DNA of 64,000 nt from Archilochus colubris. Its lineage: Eukaryota > Chordata > Aves > Apodiformes > Trochilidae. The stretch covers positions 28,195,121-28,259,120 of the forward strand of contig CM041085.1 in assembly GCA_023079485.1 (NCBI GenBank), written 5' to 3'. Positions 23,801-35,800 of the stretch are shown piece after piece. A model generated the notes under the pieces. It worked only from the letters and a program-made list of their open reading frames with translations. It did not search any database and was not told where the DNA came from. A program made the translations under genes and the position numbers. Numbering within the stretch: the stretch's first letter is position 1; each line of letters starts with the position of its first letter.

Positions 23801-26800
23801 ATGTGCAAACAAGGTGGGTGACCAGGAAAAAAGGTATATATAAAAAGCAACTGAAAGAAAGCATACACCTATAGTTGGAACCTCAATTTCTTCAGAAATA
23901 AACAAAAAAGGAGCAAAAAGGAGAATAAATAGGAGAAAGTGAAGGGGAAAAATAGGAGAAACTTTAATGCTTCTTTGAAGTTATTTGACCATAACAACCT
24001 CCTGACTGTCCAGCTTACACCTGACTGTGCTGCCACAGCTATTGCTCAAAGAAGGGGGCCAATCCCATCACTGAACCAACAAGATTCCTTCAGTTGAATT
24101 TTGGGTCTGGCCCTCAACAATTATAAAATAATGGACTTTTTTTGTTGTTGTACCGTCTGGTGCCAAGCAACATCTAATGGATAAAAAGACTTAGTTTCTG
24201 CTGAGTGTAAAAGGAAGTAAGTACTCCTGCCCTACCCTGAGCTATAGAGAAGGAGGCTTTATTATCTGTTGCTGGTTTGGATAAGGGCCTCAGTTACAGT
24301 CACTGACTCAAGGGGGTTTAGGCACGATATGAACATATACCAAAAAGAGGATCCTTCTCTTTGGAGGACTTACAATGAAAATGTAAATGAACAGGGAAAT
24401 ACAGAAAAAGGAGAACAACCAACCTTCAGGCTTTTTAAGGAGTGTAAATAATTTACCTTTATACAGTCGTGGGTTTTGTTCAGATCTGTTTGAATGACCT
24501 ATGGAGGCAAGATGTCCACAGCCCTCAGGCGTATCTTCTAAGTCCTGACACAAAGCATCATCTAAATAATCATCTTCATCCTCCACTATATCACCTGAAT
24601 CGAAATATTAGATAACAAAGACAAAGTGAGCAAACACATTCTCTCTACTACCAATCAATTAATTTAATGTATGGGTCAGGTAAGCTTCTTGTGTAACCCA
24701 TGTGTTTTGTCATAGTTTGTTTCTATACAGATAGTTGCACTATACACTGGATTTGCTACCATATAACACATAATTGATATGATGATCTATGCAACAGTTC
24801 TCTGCCCAGGCACAGTGCTGGGTCATGGCTTTAGTTACAAGCCTCTTTTTAAGAAGTGTTGTTTTGTTACAAATTGGGATACCACTGACACCCACACTAC
24901 CTTCTCTCTACAACCGAAGTCAGCAAAACAATTTCTTACAACTTAGTTTTGGAAACCTGGCGCTCACCTTCTGAGTCATAGTCTGAACTTGAGAAGTCAA
25001 AATTTTCTTCCAGAAGACAGGAGTTTGCTGTGGGGGATGTGGGGGCAATGCTGTCCCTTTTCCGAGCAATTTCCTCCTGGAGACCCTTCAGCCAGTCCTT
25101 GGTCTTTGGCCGGATTTTCACTGTTCTGCCTCTGACCTAATGCAAGAAAGAATAATTTCCCCTTTGCCAAGCAACTTCACAAAATGAGAACACCTGAACA
25201 GAATAAGCAAGTTCTGCCAGTCTGTTGTACATCTGCTTTAGAAACTGATACAGCTAAAGCTTCACTTCAAAAGCTTAATGAAAATGAAGCACTCTTCCTA
25301 CCCCCATAACCAAGTTTTCAGACTGTAACAATATTCTTGAAAGAAAATCAGCTTCACAGCTCAAACACACGGGATTTGGGAAATACTTGAGAAACGGGTG
25401 AAACATATATCATCAAAACTATACTCTGACAGCAGCAATAGTGTGGGAGGCTTCCATTTTTTGAGTCAGTAGCTTTAACACACACACGAGTTTGCTTTCT
25501 GCTCAGAAAATCCCAAGTATGACAGTTGATATATATATGGAAAGTATAATATTAAACAGATTAAGACCACAGCTGCTTATATGTGTTGCTCCATGATGTT
25601 TGGGGTGAGTTGTATCCAAGCCAGTAACTTTGGCAGGAAAATCAGTTTGGAAAGTCCATGACCCAAGTTCCCAGCACCTTCACACATTGTGCACAATTGT
25701 GTTTCAGTATGTGCTATAAACTACATCAAGTACATGAGCCAAATTAAGACAAAAATCCAAATATGAAAGGAGAATGAGAGTTAAATCCATTTCTTTAGTG
25801 TAAAGTTTACACTGCAGCCCCACAAACAATTTTGTCAGCATAAATGAGGGGGCTGATGAGTTGAAGAGGATGTGTGTGTGAGGGAAGAGCAGGGGAGATG
25901 GGAAGGTGAAACACCTACTGCGAATGGCAAGTTTGCCATGAAGGCCAATGAACTGCATTTTTCCAGCTTGGCAGAAGGAGTTTATTTAATACATTTAAGA
26001 GAAACAAAATATCGTCAAGCCACAATCCTGAGGATGCTTTGGCAACTGTGCAAAGTCATACACAGTCTCAGGAGAACTGCTTCTAGTGCCAGAACAATGA
26101 CTGCATCTGTATTTTTTAGTGGTATCAAAGGTCAAATCCTAAGCACTGCTCAGGAGCTCACCTCCTGCCCTTCTAAAACTGAAATACTTCATTAAAGCCT
26201 CAGCAGCTGTGAGAGCTGAGGACTTTCCAAGCACTAAGTTCCTAGAAAATAATGCCACTAGAAACATAATTACCTCATTTTAAGAAACCACTTTTGAGAA
26301 ATGTTATGAAACTTTATTACAGGTTTGAGAGAGTCTTACTTTTATGCCGTCTATATCCATAACTCGAAGAGCTGACTTGCTGTCAGCAAATGTCACCAGC
26401 ATTTGACCTCCACTGATCCTAGTACAGAAGACAGAGGAAAGAAAAGAGTGCATTTTATTTCACCATTGAATAAAAAAAGCCTTACAGGCAAGCATGATGG
26501 TTTTGTACAGCTATATATTTGGTTTCAGTTGTATTTGCCTCACAACTTTTATTCTGGGGGGAGGAGGAAGTGACAATACATGAATCCCAGTTAGGCTCTT
26601 CCTCTCCCCCATCATCCCTCATGTGACTTCAGCACCCTGCCTTTTACTGGGTCACCTCTGAAGCAGTAGTACGAAGGTCTCAGCAGCTGTTGATAGGATA
26701 CCAAGTCTTGAAAGCCATGCTCCCTCGGTACTAACTTTCATGGCTCTGCATACCCCTCACACCTCAGAGGACATAGGATTTATGTACCTGCCAAGAGAGA

Positions 26801-29800
26801 CATTGGTATCCTGGAGTGCATTAAGAAAGTTGTCTCCAGTTAATATCCAGTTTGGGGCAATGGTTTAAAACTTGAAGAAGGGAGATATAAACTAGACTTT
26901 AGGAAAAAATTCCTGTGAGGGTGGTGGGATGCTGGAACAGTTTGCTCAGGAAAGTTGTGGCTACCTCCTCCCTGGAAGTGTTCAAGGCCAGGCTGGATGG
27001 GTTAGGGTTAGGCAACCTGATCTAGTAGGAGGTGCCCCTGTCCATGCAGGGGGATTGGCACTACATGATCTTTAAGGTCCCTTCCAACCATTCTATGATT
27101 CTGTGAATTCAAGACAGGCAGGAATCTACTGGAGAAAGTCCAATGGAGAGTTATGAGGATGATCAAGGGACTCAAACATCTCTCTTATGAAGACAGACTG
27201 AAAGCACTGGGTCTGTTTAGCCATGAGAAAAGAAGGCTGAGAGGGCACCTTAATAATGTCCATAAATATCTGAGGGGTGGGTGTCAAGAGGAAGGAGACA
27301 GTCTCTTTTTTGATGAGACTGAAAACATGAACATGACCAAAAAGAAAACAAAAGAACATGACCAAATCATGTTCTTGTCTTGCTCCTTTTTTCACAATCA
27401 AGGTGGTGCTGCTGTTCCTGCTTTTGAACCCTCAATGTACATTTGGAAGTTCATAAAACCACACAACAAAAGGTCATCAGTTTTCTCCACTAATAAACGG
27501 AACAAATGCAACATAAGTAACTTCGTGGTCTTGTTTCCCAGGCCAATTGTCAGGTCTTGACCAGTTTTGTCTGCATTTTCCAAAACAAAAGTTTCAAAAT
27601 GCTGGTGAAAAAGAGAAAGATCCTGACAGGACTAACTCCTGTAAGGAGAGGAGATCAGGCCAAGCTGTCTGTGTGAATTTACTTTAAAACTTGTAATATA
27701 TGTTAATGAATTTGTATTCAGAACCAGTAAAATTCAGGGTTAAACTGAGAAACAAGTGAACAAAGCAGCTGAGATATGTCATTTTCCACTAGAACAATGT
27801 AACCAATACAAGGTCCTAACGGGATTAACTTCTATCTCGGAGATAATTAAAAGTGTAAGTCTTGTTCTTAAAACAAGTCTTGTTCTTAAAACAAGACACT
27901 GCCAAGGCCATTTAGGCACCGGCTGTGCACCAAAGAAGGTGAACATCTGCACAAGAAGAACATAAAGATGTCACCACCAACAGATAAGAAGAAAGTTATG
28001 GCTAGGGTCTGATATCGCCTTATAACAATATAATGAAGTCAGCAAGAATTGAGAATGTAAAAATGTTGTAACCTCCCCTTTTACTGTATAAATACCCTAA
28101 ACCTTTCCCTTAACGGGGGGAACTCTTTGTCCAGTGCGAGCTGGGAGTTCCCCGCATCCGAAAATAAATACCTTTGCTGTTTAAAGGCTCAAAACTTTGT
28201 CTCTAAACAGTTTTCTTGGCCTTTATGGGCTTCATTTTGGCGACCCAGATGGGACTGGACTCCGTCGTGCCGTGATCCAGGGGGGCCTGGGGACGCTTTT
28301 GGGGCCCCCCGATGAATTCTGTCGGATAAGCCTCCCCTACTCCCTTGGCTCTACGCACCGATGGACACCAGACCTTCTTCATACTGAAAAGGTATTTATA
28401 TATATATTTGTTTAGGTTTCGAGGCCTCTAGGAAGGGGGGGTTAGAGTCCCCCAGTGGGTTAAAGTCCCCCAGGAGGTTAGAGTCCCCCGGGAGGTTTGG
28501 GTTCCTCAGAATTCACAGGGATGCAGGGGACGCCCCCAGGCTGACGGATTGGAGTCCAGTCTAGCTCTGAGTTTGTCCCTCTCTGGGGTTCAGATCCCCA
28601 GGAGAACTGAAGTTCATTCACAGCAGTGGAGGCCCCTAGGAAAAGGAGGGGTTAGAGTCCCCCAGGGGGTTAAAGTCCCCCAGGAGGTTTGAGTTCCCCG
28701 GGAGGTTAGACTCCCCCGGGAGGTTAGAGTCCCCCGGGAGGTTAGAGTGCTATTTTGTTGCACCTCTTTTTAAGAGAATTAAGTGTTTTGGGTGATTACG
28801 CGTCCCTATCGAAGAAAAGTTTTATAGCTTTGTCTTCGGGGTAGGGGGTCGCGGGGGCTGCTGCGACGCCGGCAGGGATTCGCCGTCCATAGCGACATCT
28901 TGTGACCCCAGGCGGTAGAGCAACATGTGAATTCTGTGTAAATTTTACCTGTGCAAAGTATGTGTGTGTGTGAATGAAAGTGAGTGACTGAGACGCAATA
29001 TAATTGCTCGGCGAGTGCGGGGTCCTGATCTGCGTTTCCGTGTCACCCGCGACGGGGCCGGCCAGAGATGGACGAAGTGATTGGTGTGGATTGTTGGAAC
29101 GAGTAAGCTAAGTAAAGTGTTGATATCTGGAAAGAATTTGGTAACCGACAGAGAGAGAGAGAATGCCCTTTTAGCTGTAATATCTCAAGTGGACATAATG
29201 GGGGCTGAAAAAAGTAAAGAAATTAACACCAAAACCCCCTTGGGATGCATTTTGAAGCATTGGAAAGAACTAGGTGGAATTCTGGGGGGAAATGTAAGGA
29301 AAAAGACACTTGTGAAATATTGCCAAGATTGGTGGCCTCTGTATAAACTAGGTGATGGAGAAAAATGGCCACCACACGGAAGCTTAAATTATAATACCAT
29401 CCTATAACTTATGCTGTTTCTCCGTAAAAGAGAAAAGTGGGATGAAGTAATATATGCAGACATGTTTTTCACCTTAAGGGATAAGCCAGAATGGCAAAAG
29501 GATTGTGGAACAAATGTAACACCCCAAGATCCCTTCGTTTTAGCCCTAGAACGGGATCAGAAAAACAGCGAAGTTAAGGAACACTGTTGTGATGCTTGTA
29601 GTATAGGGAAACGATGCCTTAAGTTGAAAGAAAAAAATAGTGAAGTGGAAAGTACCATTAGCCTCCAAGAATATCAGCCTCTTGTGCCAGGATGTGGAGT
29701 ACCGCTGCCAATGTCACAACAGGAAAACAGCAGTAGCTCCGCAGAATTGGGAAGCGAGGAAAGAGAAGAATTGGAAAGTGTTCCGCAAAAGGCAGTAGGG

Positions 29801-32800
29801 GGAGACAGAAACGAAGAGAAAGCCCCGCAGGAGACAGGGAAAAAGGTGAAGAAGAGAGAAAACAGATCAGACACCGAAAACCGGGGAGATGATCCCGGAG
29901 AAGGGACTAGCCATTCATATTACACAAGGGCAACCGAGCAAAAGGAAAAGGAAAGGGAGGCAGAAATGGCAAAGATAGGAGAAGAAAGAGCAAAACTGGA
30001 AATAGAGAAAGTGAGACTAGAAGCAGAGAAAGCTAAGGTAGAAGCTAAAGCTGAGGCAGAGAGGGCAAAACTAGAAGCAGAGAGGGCAAGACTAGAAGCA
30101 GAGAAAACTAGATTGGAGGCAGAAAAAGCTGGAGCAGAAAGGGCAGAAATAAAGACAAAAGCTCAGACCGGAGAGGGTGAAGTAGAGGGAGGAAAAGAAA
30201 TCCCAGAGAACAGGGAAAAAGAGGTCCGAGAGAACTATACAAGAGCCCCTCTTCAGCAAGTAATGCCCAAATTAGGAGAACAAGCATGGATAAAAGCACC
30301 ATTTACCACAAGCAACCTTAATAATTGGAGAGAGGAAGTGAAAAATTTGAGGAGAGACACAGAAGGGGTTGCTAGAAGGTTTGTATTAATTGCAAAGCGT
30401 TTAGACGCTGATTGGGAGGATATTGATCTAATGCTATCTGAATTATCAGAGACGGAAAAAGAACTTGTTTTAAAAACTGGAAGGGAACAGGCTGCACTGC
30501 TACGGGAGCCTGTGGATGTAGTATTTCCAACGAGTAATCCAAACTGGGATCCAAACAACCCGCGCCAACATGATTTATTGCTGCAATACAGAAGGTTAGT
30601 TGCACAGGGCTTGCGAAGAGCAATACCGAAAGCAATAAACTGGGGAGCCCTATTTGAAGTAAGACAAGGACAGAATGAAACACCAACAGACTTTTTAGAC
30701 AGGCTTAGAGCGGCAATGAGACAACATAGCCCCTTAGATCCTGGGTCAGAAATAGCTAAACAACAACTGCTGGGATTGGTAATGGGGCAGTGTTGTGCAG
30801 ACATCAGAAGGAAATTACAAAAACTTGAACATCCTGCAAATAGAGATCTGGAAATCTTAATGAATGAGGCCTGGAAAGGGTACAACAATAGGGATCAAGA
30901 AAAAGAAAAGAGAGAGAGTAAGAGACTTGCCAGAATTATAGAAGCAGTACATTCAACTCCAAAGCTTCCAGAGGCAAATGCTAGAAGTAGAGGGCGTGGT
31001 TATCCCATGAGAGGGAGAAGAAGGTTCCAGTGAAATAAGGTAGACCCAAATCAATGTTTTTATTGCCACCAAATAGGACACTGGCAACGAGAATGCCCTG
31101 AACTAAACAGAGAACCCTTTCAAGTGTTGCTCACCACCTTCACTGCAGTTCGAATTAAGAAGCAACCCACCTGGATCCACTACTGCCGAGTTAAGAGGTT
31201 CCCTGAACATTGCCAAGAACGTTCCTGAAGGAGCTCGACATTATGAACTGGCGACCTTTCGTGTTGATGCTTGGATAAGTATGACCTTATCACAAAACAG
31301 TGCCCAGGGATGGCCATGGTCGGGTGCACGAATAGTTAATGCACTACCTTCGGAACTGTGCATCAGAATGTTGTAATTCGACCCATAGACCATAATGTTT
31401 GGGCAAGTTTTGATCACTCCAGGAGTAAGTGGCAATCAATCAGTATACTTCTGAAATGTTTCCCCATAATGACAACTGACCACAGGTTTATTATGTAGGA
31501 AATGGCTATGCATGTATTAGAACATTATGCCTTCATATTTTTATTGATTATTGTCCTGAGATAGCAAATAGTACAAACTTATGTGTTTGTAACTTTTGTT
31601 TGTAATTTATTTTTTTTTAGAATTGTAGGTTGTGATTTTGATTATTCCATTCTTTAACCACTACGCAATTGATCAAAGATCATAATGTACCGAATCTGCA
31701 GATAGGCATGAATATTCTCTATTATAACAATACATTATAACAATATAATGAAGTCAGCAAGAATTGAGAATGTAACAATGTTGTAACCTCCCCCTTTACT
31801 GTATAAATACCCTAAACCTTTCCCTTAACAGGGGGAACTCTTTGTCCAGCGTGAGCTGGGAGTTCCCCAGATCCGAAAATAAATACCTTTGCTGTTTAAA
31901 GGCTCAAAACTCTGTCTCTAAACAGTTTTCGTGGCCTTTTTGGGCTTCACTGGAGCACTCTCTAGATCAACCAGAATGAAACTAAACTGCTCTGCCAGAA
32001 AGTATCATGCCCTCCCTCTAAAACACAGTAGATTCTACAACTCCAAGAACCCATACTATTAAAAGACAAACAAAGTGACCCCCGAAAAGAAAGGAAAGCC
32101 AGCCAGCAAATCCTAGTGAGTGTGAAAGAGTGCTGGAAGAGAGCAGACCCCCTTAGAGGAAGTGAAGCAGGACCCAAGGACCTGCCAGCAGACGTAATTC
32201 ACAGAAATGAGTCCTGACTCTAAAGGTGATGGTTTATATCAAAGCTTCTGCTTTATGGTGCCGTACTGAATAAACTTCTCATCCACACAGCCAAAAGAGC
32301 TGTTAGATTCTTTAACAGGCTGATGAGAGGTAAAAGATATTCAAACCACTCGTATTCAATTTCTAATAAGGAATTCAACATGCAGTACAATTCAGCATGC
32401 TGCTTTCTAGTGCAAAATTAATTCTGTCAAAAGCAAATTTCTAGTCTGTGCTTTTGAAGAGATGAGATGCCATTTCAGATCCCAAACTTACCTGACCAGA
32501 ACAATAGTGCCATAATTCTCAAAGATTTGCATAAGCTCTGTACGCAAGTCCTCAGGAAAATAGTTTTTCTCTTCAGGGGTTGGTGATAGCAAATTTACCA
32601 CTACTGTGGCATCCAGTGGTCCCTGGAAAGATGACACTTCCTGGAAAACACTCTCACGGGCAGCTTGATCAACTTCCTGAACTTCCACTTCTACAATAGC
32701 TAACACTGGCCTATATAAAACAAAGAAGAAATGCTTTCTAAAAATTTAAGTTCAACATCACCCAATAAGAAATGCTTATATAAATTTAAAATCATTGTCA

Positions 32801-35800
32801 AGCAGTAGGACAGGTAAGAAATTAGCTGTGTTAAGAACAGTGTATTGTTTGAATGCTATATGCCTATGATAATTTTTACCTCCACAGTGTCAAATCTCTT
32901 TGCAAATATTTAACTAAGCCTGCTATAACTTAGGAGAAAGTGATTGTTATATTCTACACAGAATGAGAAGCAGAACAAATTATTTGAGGCCTCAGTGCAG
33001 ACAAGTACTACGGCAAGAAATATAACCCACAAAGTCAGACTCTGGTGAATGGTTTCATTTTTCCTGCAGTGGAAAAGCATGCCTGGAGCACTGTTAATTA
33101 TATTTACCAGCCCAGTGTTTAGCTCTTCTGGGAAGCCTGAAGTATTAAAATATCAGGACATTCAACTCATTATCAAACAGCTGTCTCCTAAAACATCTAC
33201 AGACTGGGAAGGCAATGTATAATATTATGTTGAACAGGGTCACATAAAGATGTTTTCTTCTGAAACCTAAGGACAAGGTACTCTTAAGTACATACTGTGG
33301 TATCTAGCAAACGTATGTCAATCCATCACATTATAAGCAACCAACACTGCAAACTTACTTCTTCAGCCATTTCATTCATATTAGGTCTCTCTGTGTTAGA
33401 TCTTAATAAAACTGAGAAAACTGTCTGAAAGAGTAAATCTTGAGTGGGTGCAACCCACATTCTCAGACTTACACCTGCCCATACACGCAGAGCAGTGTCT
33501 GGGGTGGCCAAGTGTCTAACTATGTCAAAATTGGTGCCTCCTCCTTGCAATAGAGTGGGCTCTGAAATGTGTATTGCCAGAACATATAAAAGCAACAGCA
33601 GCAGAATTTGAAAGGAATAGTTAAGGGGAAAAATATATACATAGGAAGTGTTAACAGTTTCTATAAGCACTGCCATTCATAATGGAGTTCCATATCTGAC
33701 AAAGATAAAGCTAACCCTATTTCCAGCACAAACCCAGGGAAAATAAACCTGCTGACTATAATTAAAAACCAGCTTTTGCAGTCAAGTTTGCTGAAATAGA
33801 AAGTGAGTGTACAACAGTCATGTTTCACAGATTGCATCCTCAGGGTCATATATAACGAGTGCAGTGGTTCTACTGTGCTTTGTGAAAAACAGCAATGTCA
33901 AAGCCTTGAGACAGAGAAATTGATTGCAAGAGGCATGTTCTTCCATTGCTGGAGGAATACAGAACAGCCCTTGTGTGCAAGAGCACACAATGAGAAGCAC
34001 AGGACCAGCTACTGTGGATCACTGAGTGCTGCTATGAGGAACACTGTTGCAGCATTTCCACAGGGCATGCAAGGGGTGAGACAGATTATTTTAAATTCAA
34101 GGGACCTTTCAAGGTGTGTTTATTATGGAATTTGTTTCAGAAAAGTGAAACAGAAGCTCAACAAAGAAAGGTCATTCCTATCCCTAAAGAGAAGCTAGTG
34201 ATACAGACCAACAAGAGGTACTGGTCTTTGTTTTCTCTCCTTCTCTAAGTAAAGCTCAGGAGCCAAACACTTTATTACTCTGAAGAGGTCACACCTGTAC
34301 ATGGTGTACACTTCCTTCAGGCCACACAGTCCCAACCTCCTCCTCTCTCACAGCAAGCTGAGTGGGAGTCCATCAGAGCAGCTTGTTTTGGTAATGGAGT
34401 TTAGCAAAAACAAGCAATAGAAAACCTTCAGTTTTCTATACCTGCTCTTGCAACTTATCCAACCCTTGCTGAGATCAAAGTGCTGCAGAAATCAATACAG
34501 AACCATAGATACTTGCCACCCTGGTATAAAAATGACTGAGAGGGGGAAAACAAAAACGCACCAAACAGATGCTGAACACAGAATAAAGGTGTAATACCTA
34601 TTACAATTAGACTCAGTCCCTCACTCTGAAGGTATAACTCAGTATGTCACAGCCTAACCTAGCAGCCCTTTCTCTGATTCTTTGCTTAGGACTTTACCTG
34701 TGGTCAGATGCTTGCAGCTCTGCTCTCCCATAGTACATCAAGGCTCCAGGGGTCCAGGTGTGCCTGACTTTATTTCCAGCATTCAGATCGCTGTCTAGAA
34801 GATTGATCTCTCCAGCTATGAAGCACATAACATGATTTAAAACTCACCCTAAGCTAGTTTTACCACCAATTAAAAACTATTTAATTAGTATGACCTCCCA
34901 GTGCCTAGTAGTGCGATGTGAGGTTATTTTGCTCTTGTATATACCCTTTAAATAAGAGCTTGTATCCTCAAAGATTTAAAAGCTAGAAACAAGGAAAAAA
35001 AGGTACAGAAAGAACAGAAAATGCAGAGACAGCTGATCACTGGAATAAGACACCTGCAAAATGGTTAGCCTGAATGTCATCCAACCAATTACTTGTATAA
35101 TCTGGGTTGACAGAGTCTTATTAGGTTTTTTTACCTCCTGTCTCATTATTGAGCATAGAAATAGACACTGTTCTTGCAAAACACACTTCAAATATGTACA
35201 ATACAGAGGGACTGGAGAAATAATACACAAGATACAGGAGAGAGCAAACCCACACAAATCCAGCTTCCAAATGCTTTCTTTGCAATGCATTAAGGTGACA
35301 GAAAGTGCTCCAAACATTATGCTGGAGTGGAGTATTATATTGCTGCCAGTAGCAGGAATGTTTTTAGGTCACTGTTTGGGCTAATGGATAAGTCTCTCTC
35401 TTTTCTGTGCAGTTTAAAATCAGTTAATACAGAATATGCTATTTCTGCCTAACCACTTGTGCTTGGGCTACCCTTTGTCCTCTTACACTTATCCTGTAAG
35501 AGCAAAAGAAGCAAGGCAAAAGAATTAGAGCCAAGAGGCAGAAGAGCCATCAGCAATAAAGAAGAGGAACTCTGAAAGCTAACTAATTATAACAGCTTTG
35601 CAGGGCTGGGAAGGTGGGTGAACAGACAAGGGGTCAGCTAAATACGCACGTAAGCTAGCTGTGGGAGGCCTAACAGGGTCTAAAGAAAAGACCTTGACCC
35701 TTGCAAAGCAGCTAGATAGGTCCTACATTCTGTGTGTACTCCAGTCTTCCCAAGGGCAAGCCTTGTCATGCAAAATAAAGAATATGCACTGAAAATGCTG

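Larger units (their letters stand above)
21276..24456. other. SYNJ2 intron with two reverse CR1 copies
   Basis: About 3.2 kb, with CR1 fragments at 21412-21810 and 22719-22880, both on the - strand. I recognise nothing else. Confidence 0.8.
27606..28234 (+). repeat. ERV 5' LTR
   Basis: 629 bp, begins TGAAAAAGAG and ends GGGCTTCA. It contains a TATA box TATAAATA at 28087-28094 and AATAAA at 28163-28168. U3 carries an 18-bp tandem duplication at 27859-27894. The last 215 bp align without gaps to 31735-31949 with about ten mismatches by eye. Confidence 0.92.
27606..31949 (+). mobile_element. Endogenous retrovirus, gammaretrovirus-like, internally deleted
   Basis: 4.34-kb provirus antisense to SYNJ2. 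Order: 5' LTR 27606-28234, primer binding site 28238-28255, repeat-rich leader to about 29197, gag from 29198, integrase tail to 31228, undefined remnant 31229-31734, and a 3' LTR part 31735-31949. The CTGG duplication brackets it. Class I affinity is inferred from the gag matrix, capsid and major-homology-region patterns, the single CCHC knuckle and the 4-bp duplication. Two in-frame stops in gag, the loss of nearly all pol, an unrecognisable env and a partial 3' LTR make it defective. It most resembles avian ERV1-type elements; the exact family is unknown to me. Confidence 0.92.
26419..32491. other. SYNJ2 intron carrying CR1 pieces and the ERV
   Basis: 6.07-kb intron splitting the RRM-coding exons. 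It holds CR1 segments at 26806-27325 and the ERV at 27606-31949. The remaining host sequence is about 1.2 kb and shows nothing else I can name. Without the ERV the intron would be about 1.7 kb. Confidence 0.85.

Noticed and set aside
28421..28747. Repeat-spacer look of a CRISPR array
   Set aside because: Units abut without unique spacers and lie in a retroviral leader in a vertebrate genome.
30253..30888. 211-codon - strand ORF inside the ERV
   Set aside because: Exact antisense of the gag capsid frame; no independent features.
31031..31033. gag TGA as a natural gag-pol readthrough stop
   Set aside because: In gammaretroviruses the readthrough stop follows the nucleocapsid. This one precedes the zinc knuckle and pol is deleted, so a plain inactivating mutation is simpler.
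33326..34198. Overlapping 116-codon (-) and 131-codon (+) frames in a SYNJ2 intron
   Set aside because: No domain, no splice support and mutual antisense overlap; consistent with chance in moderately G+C-balanced DNA.
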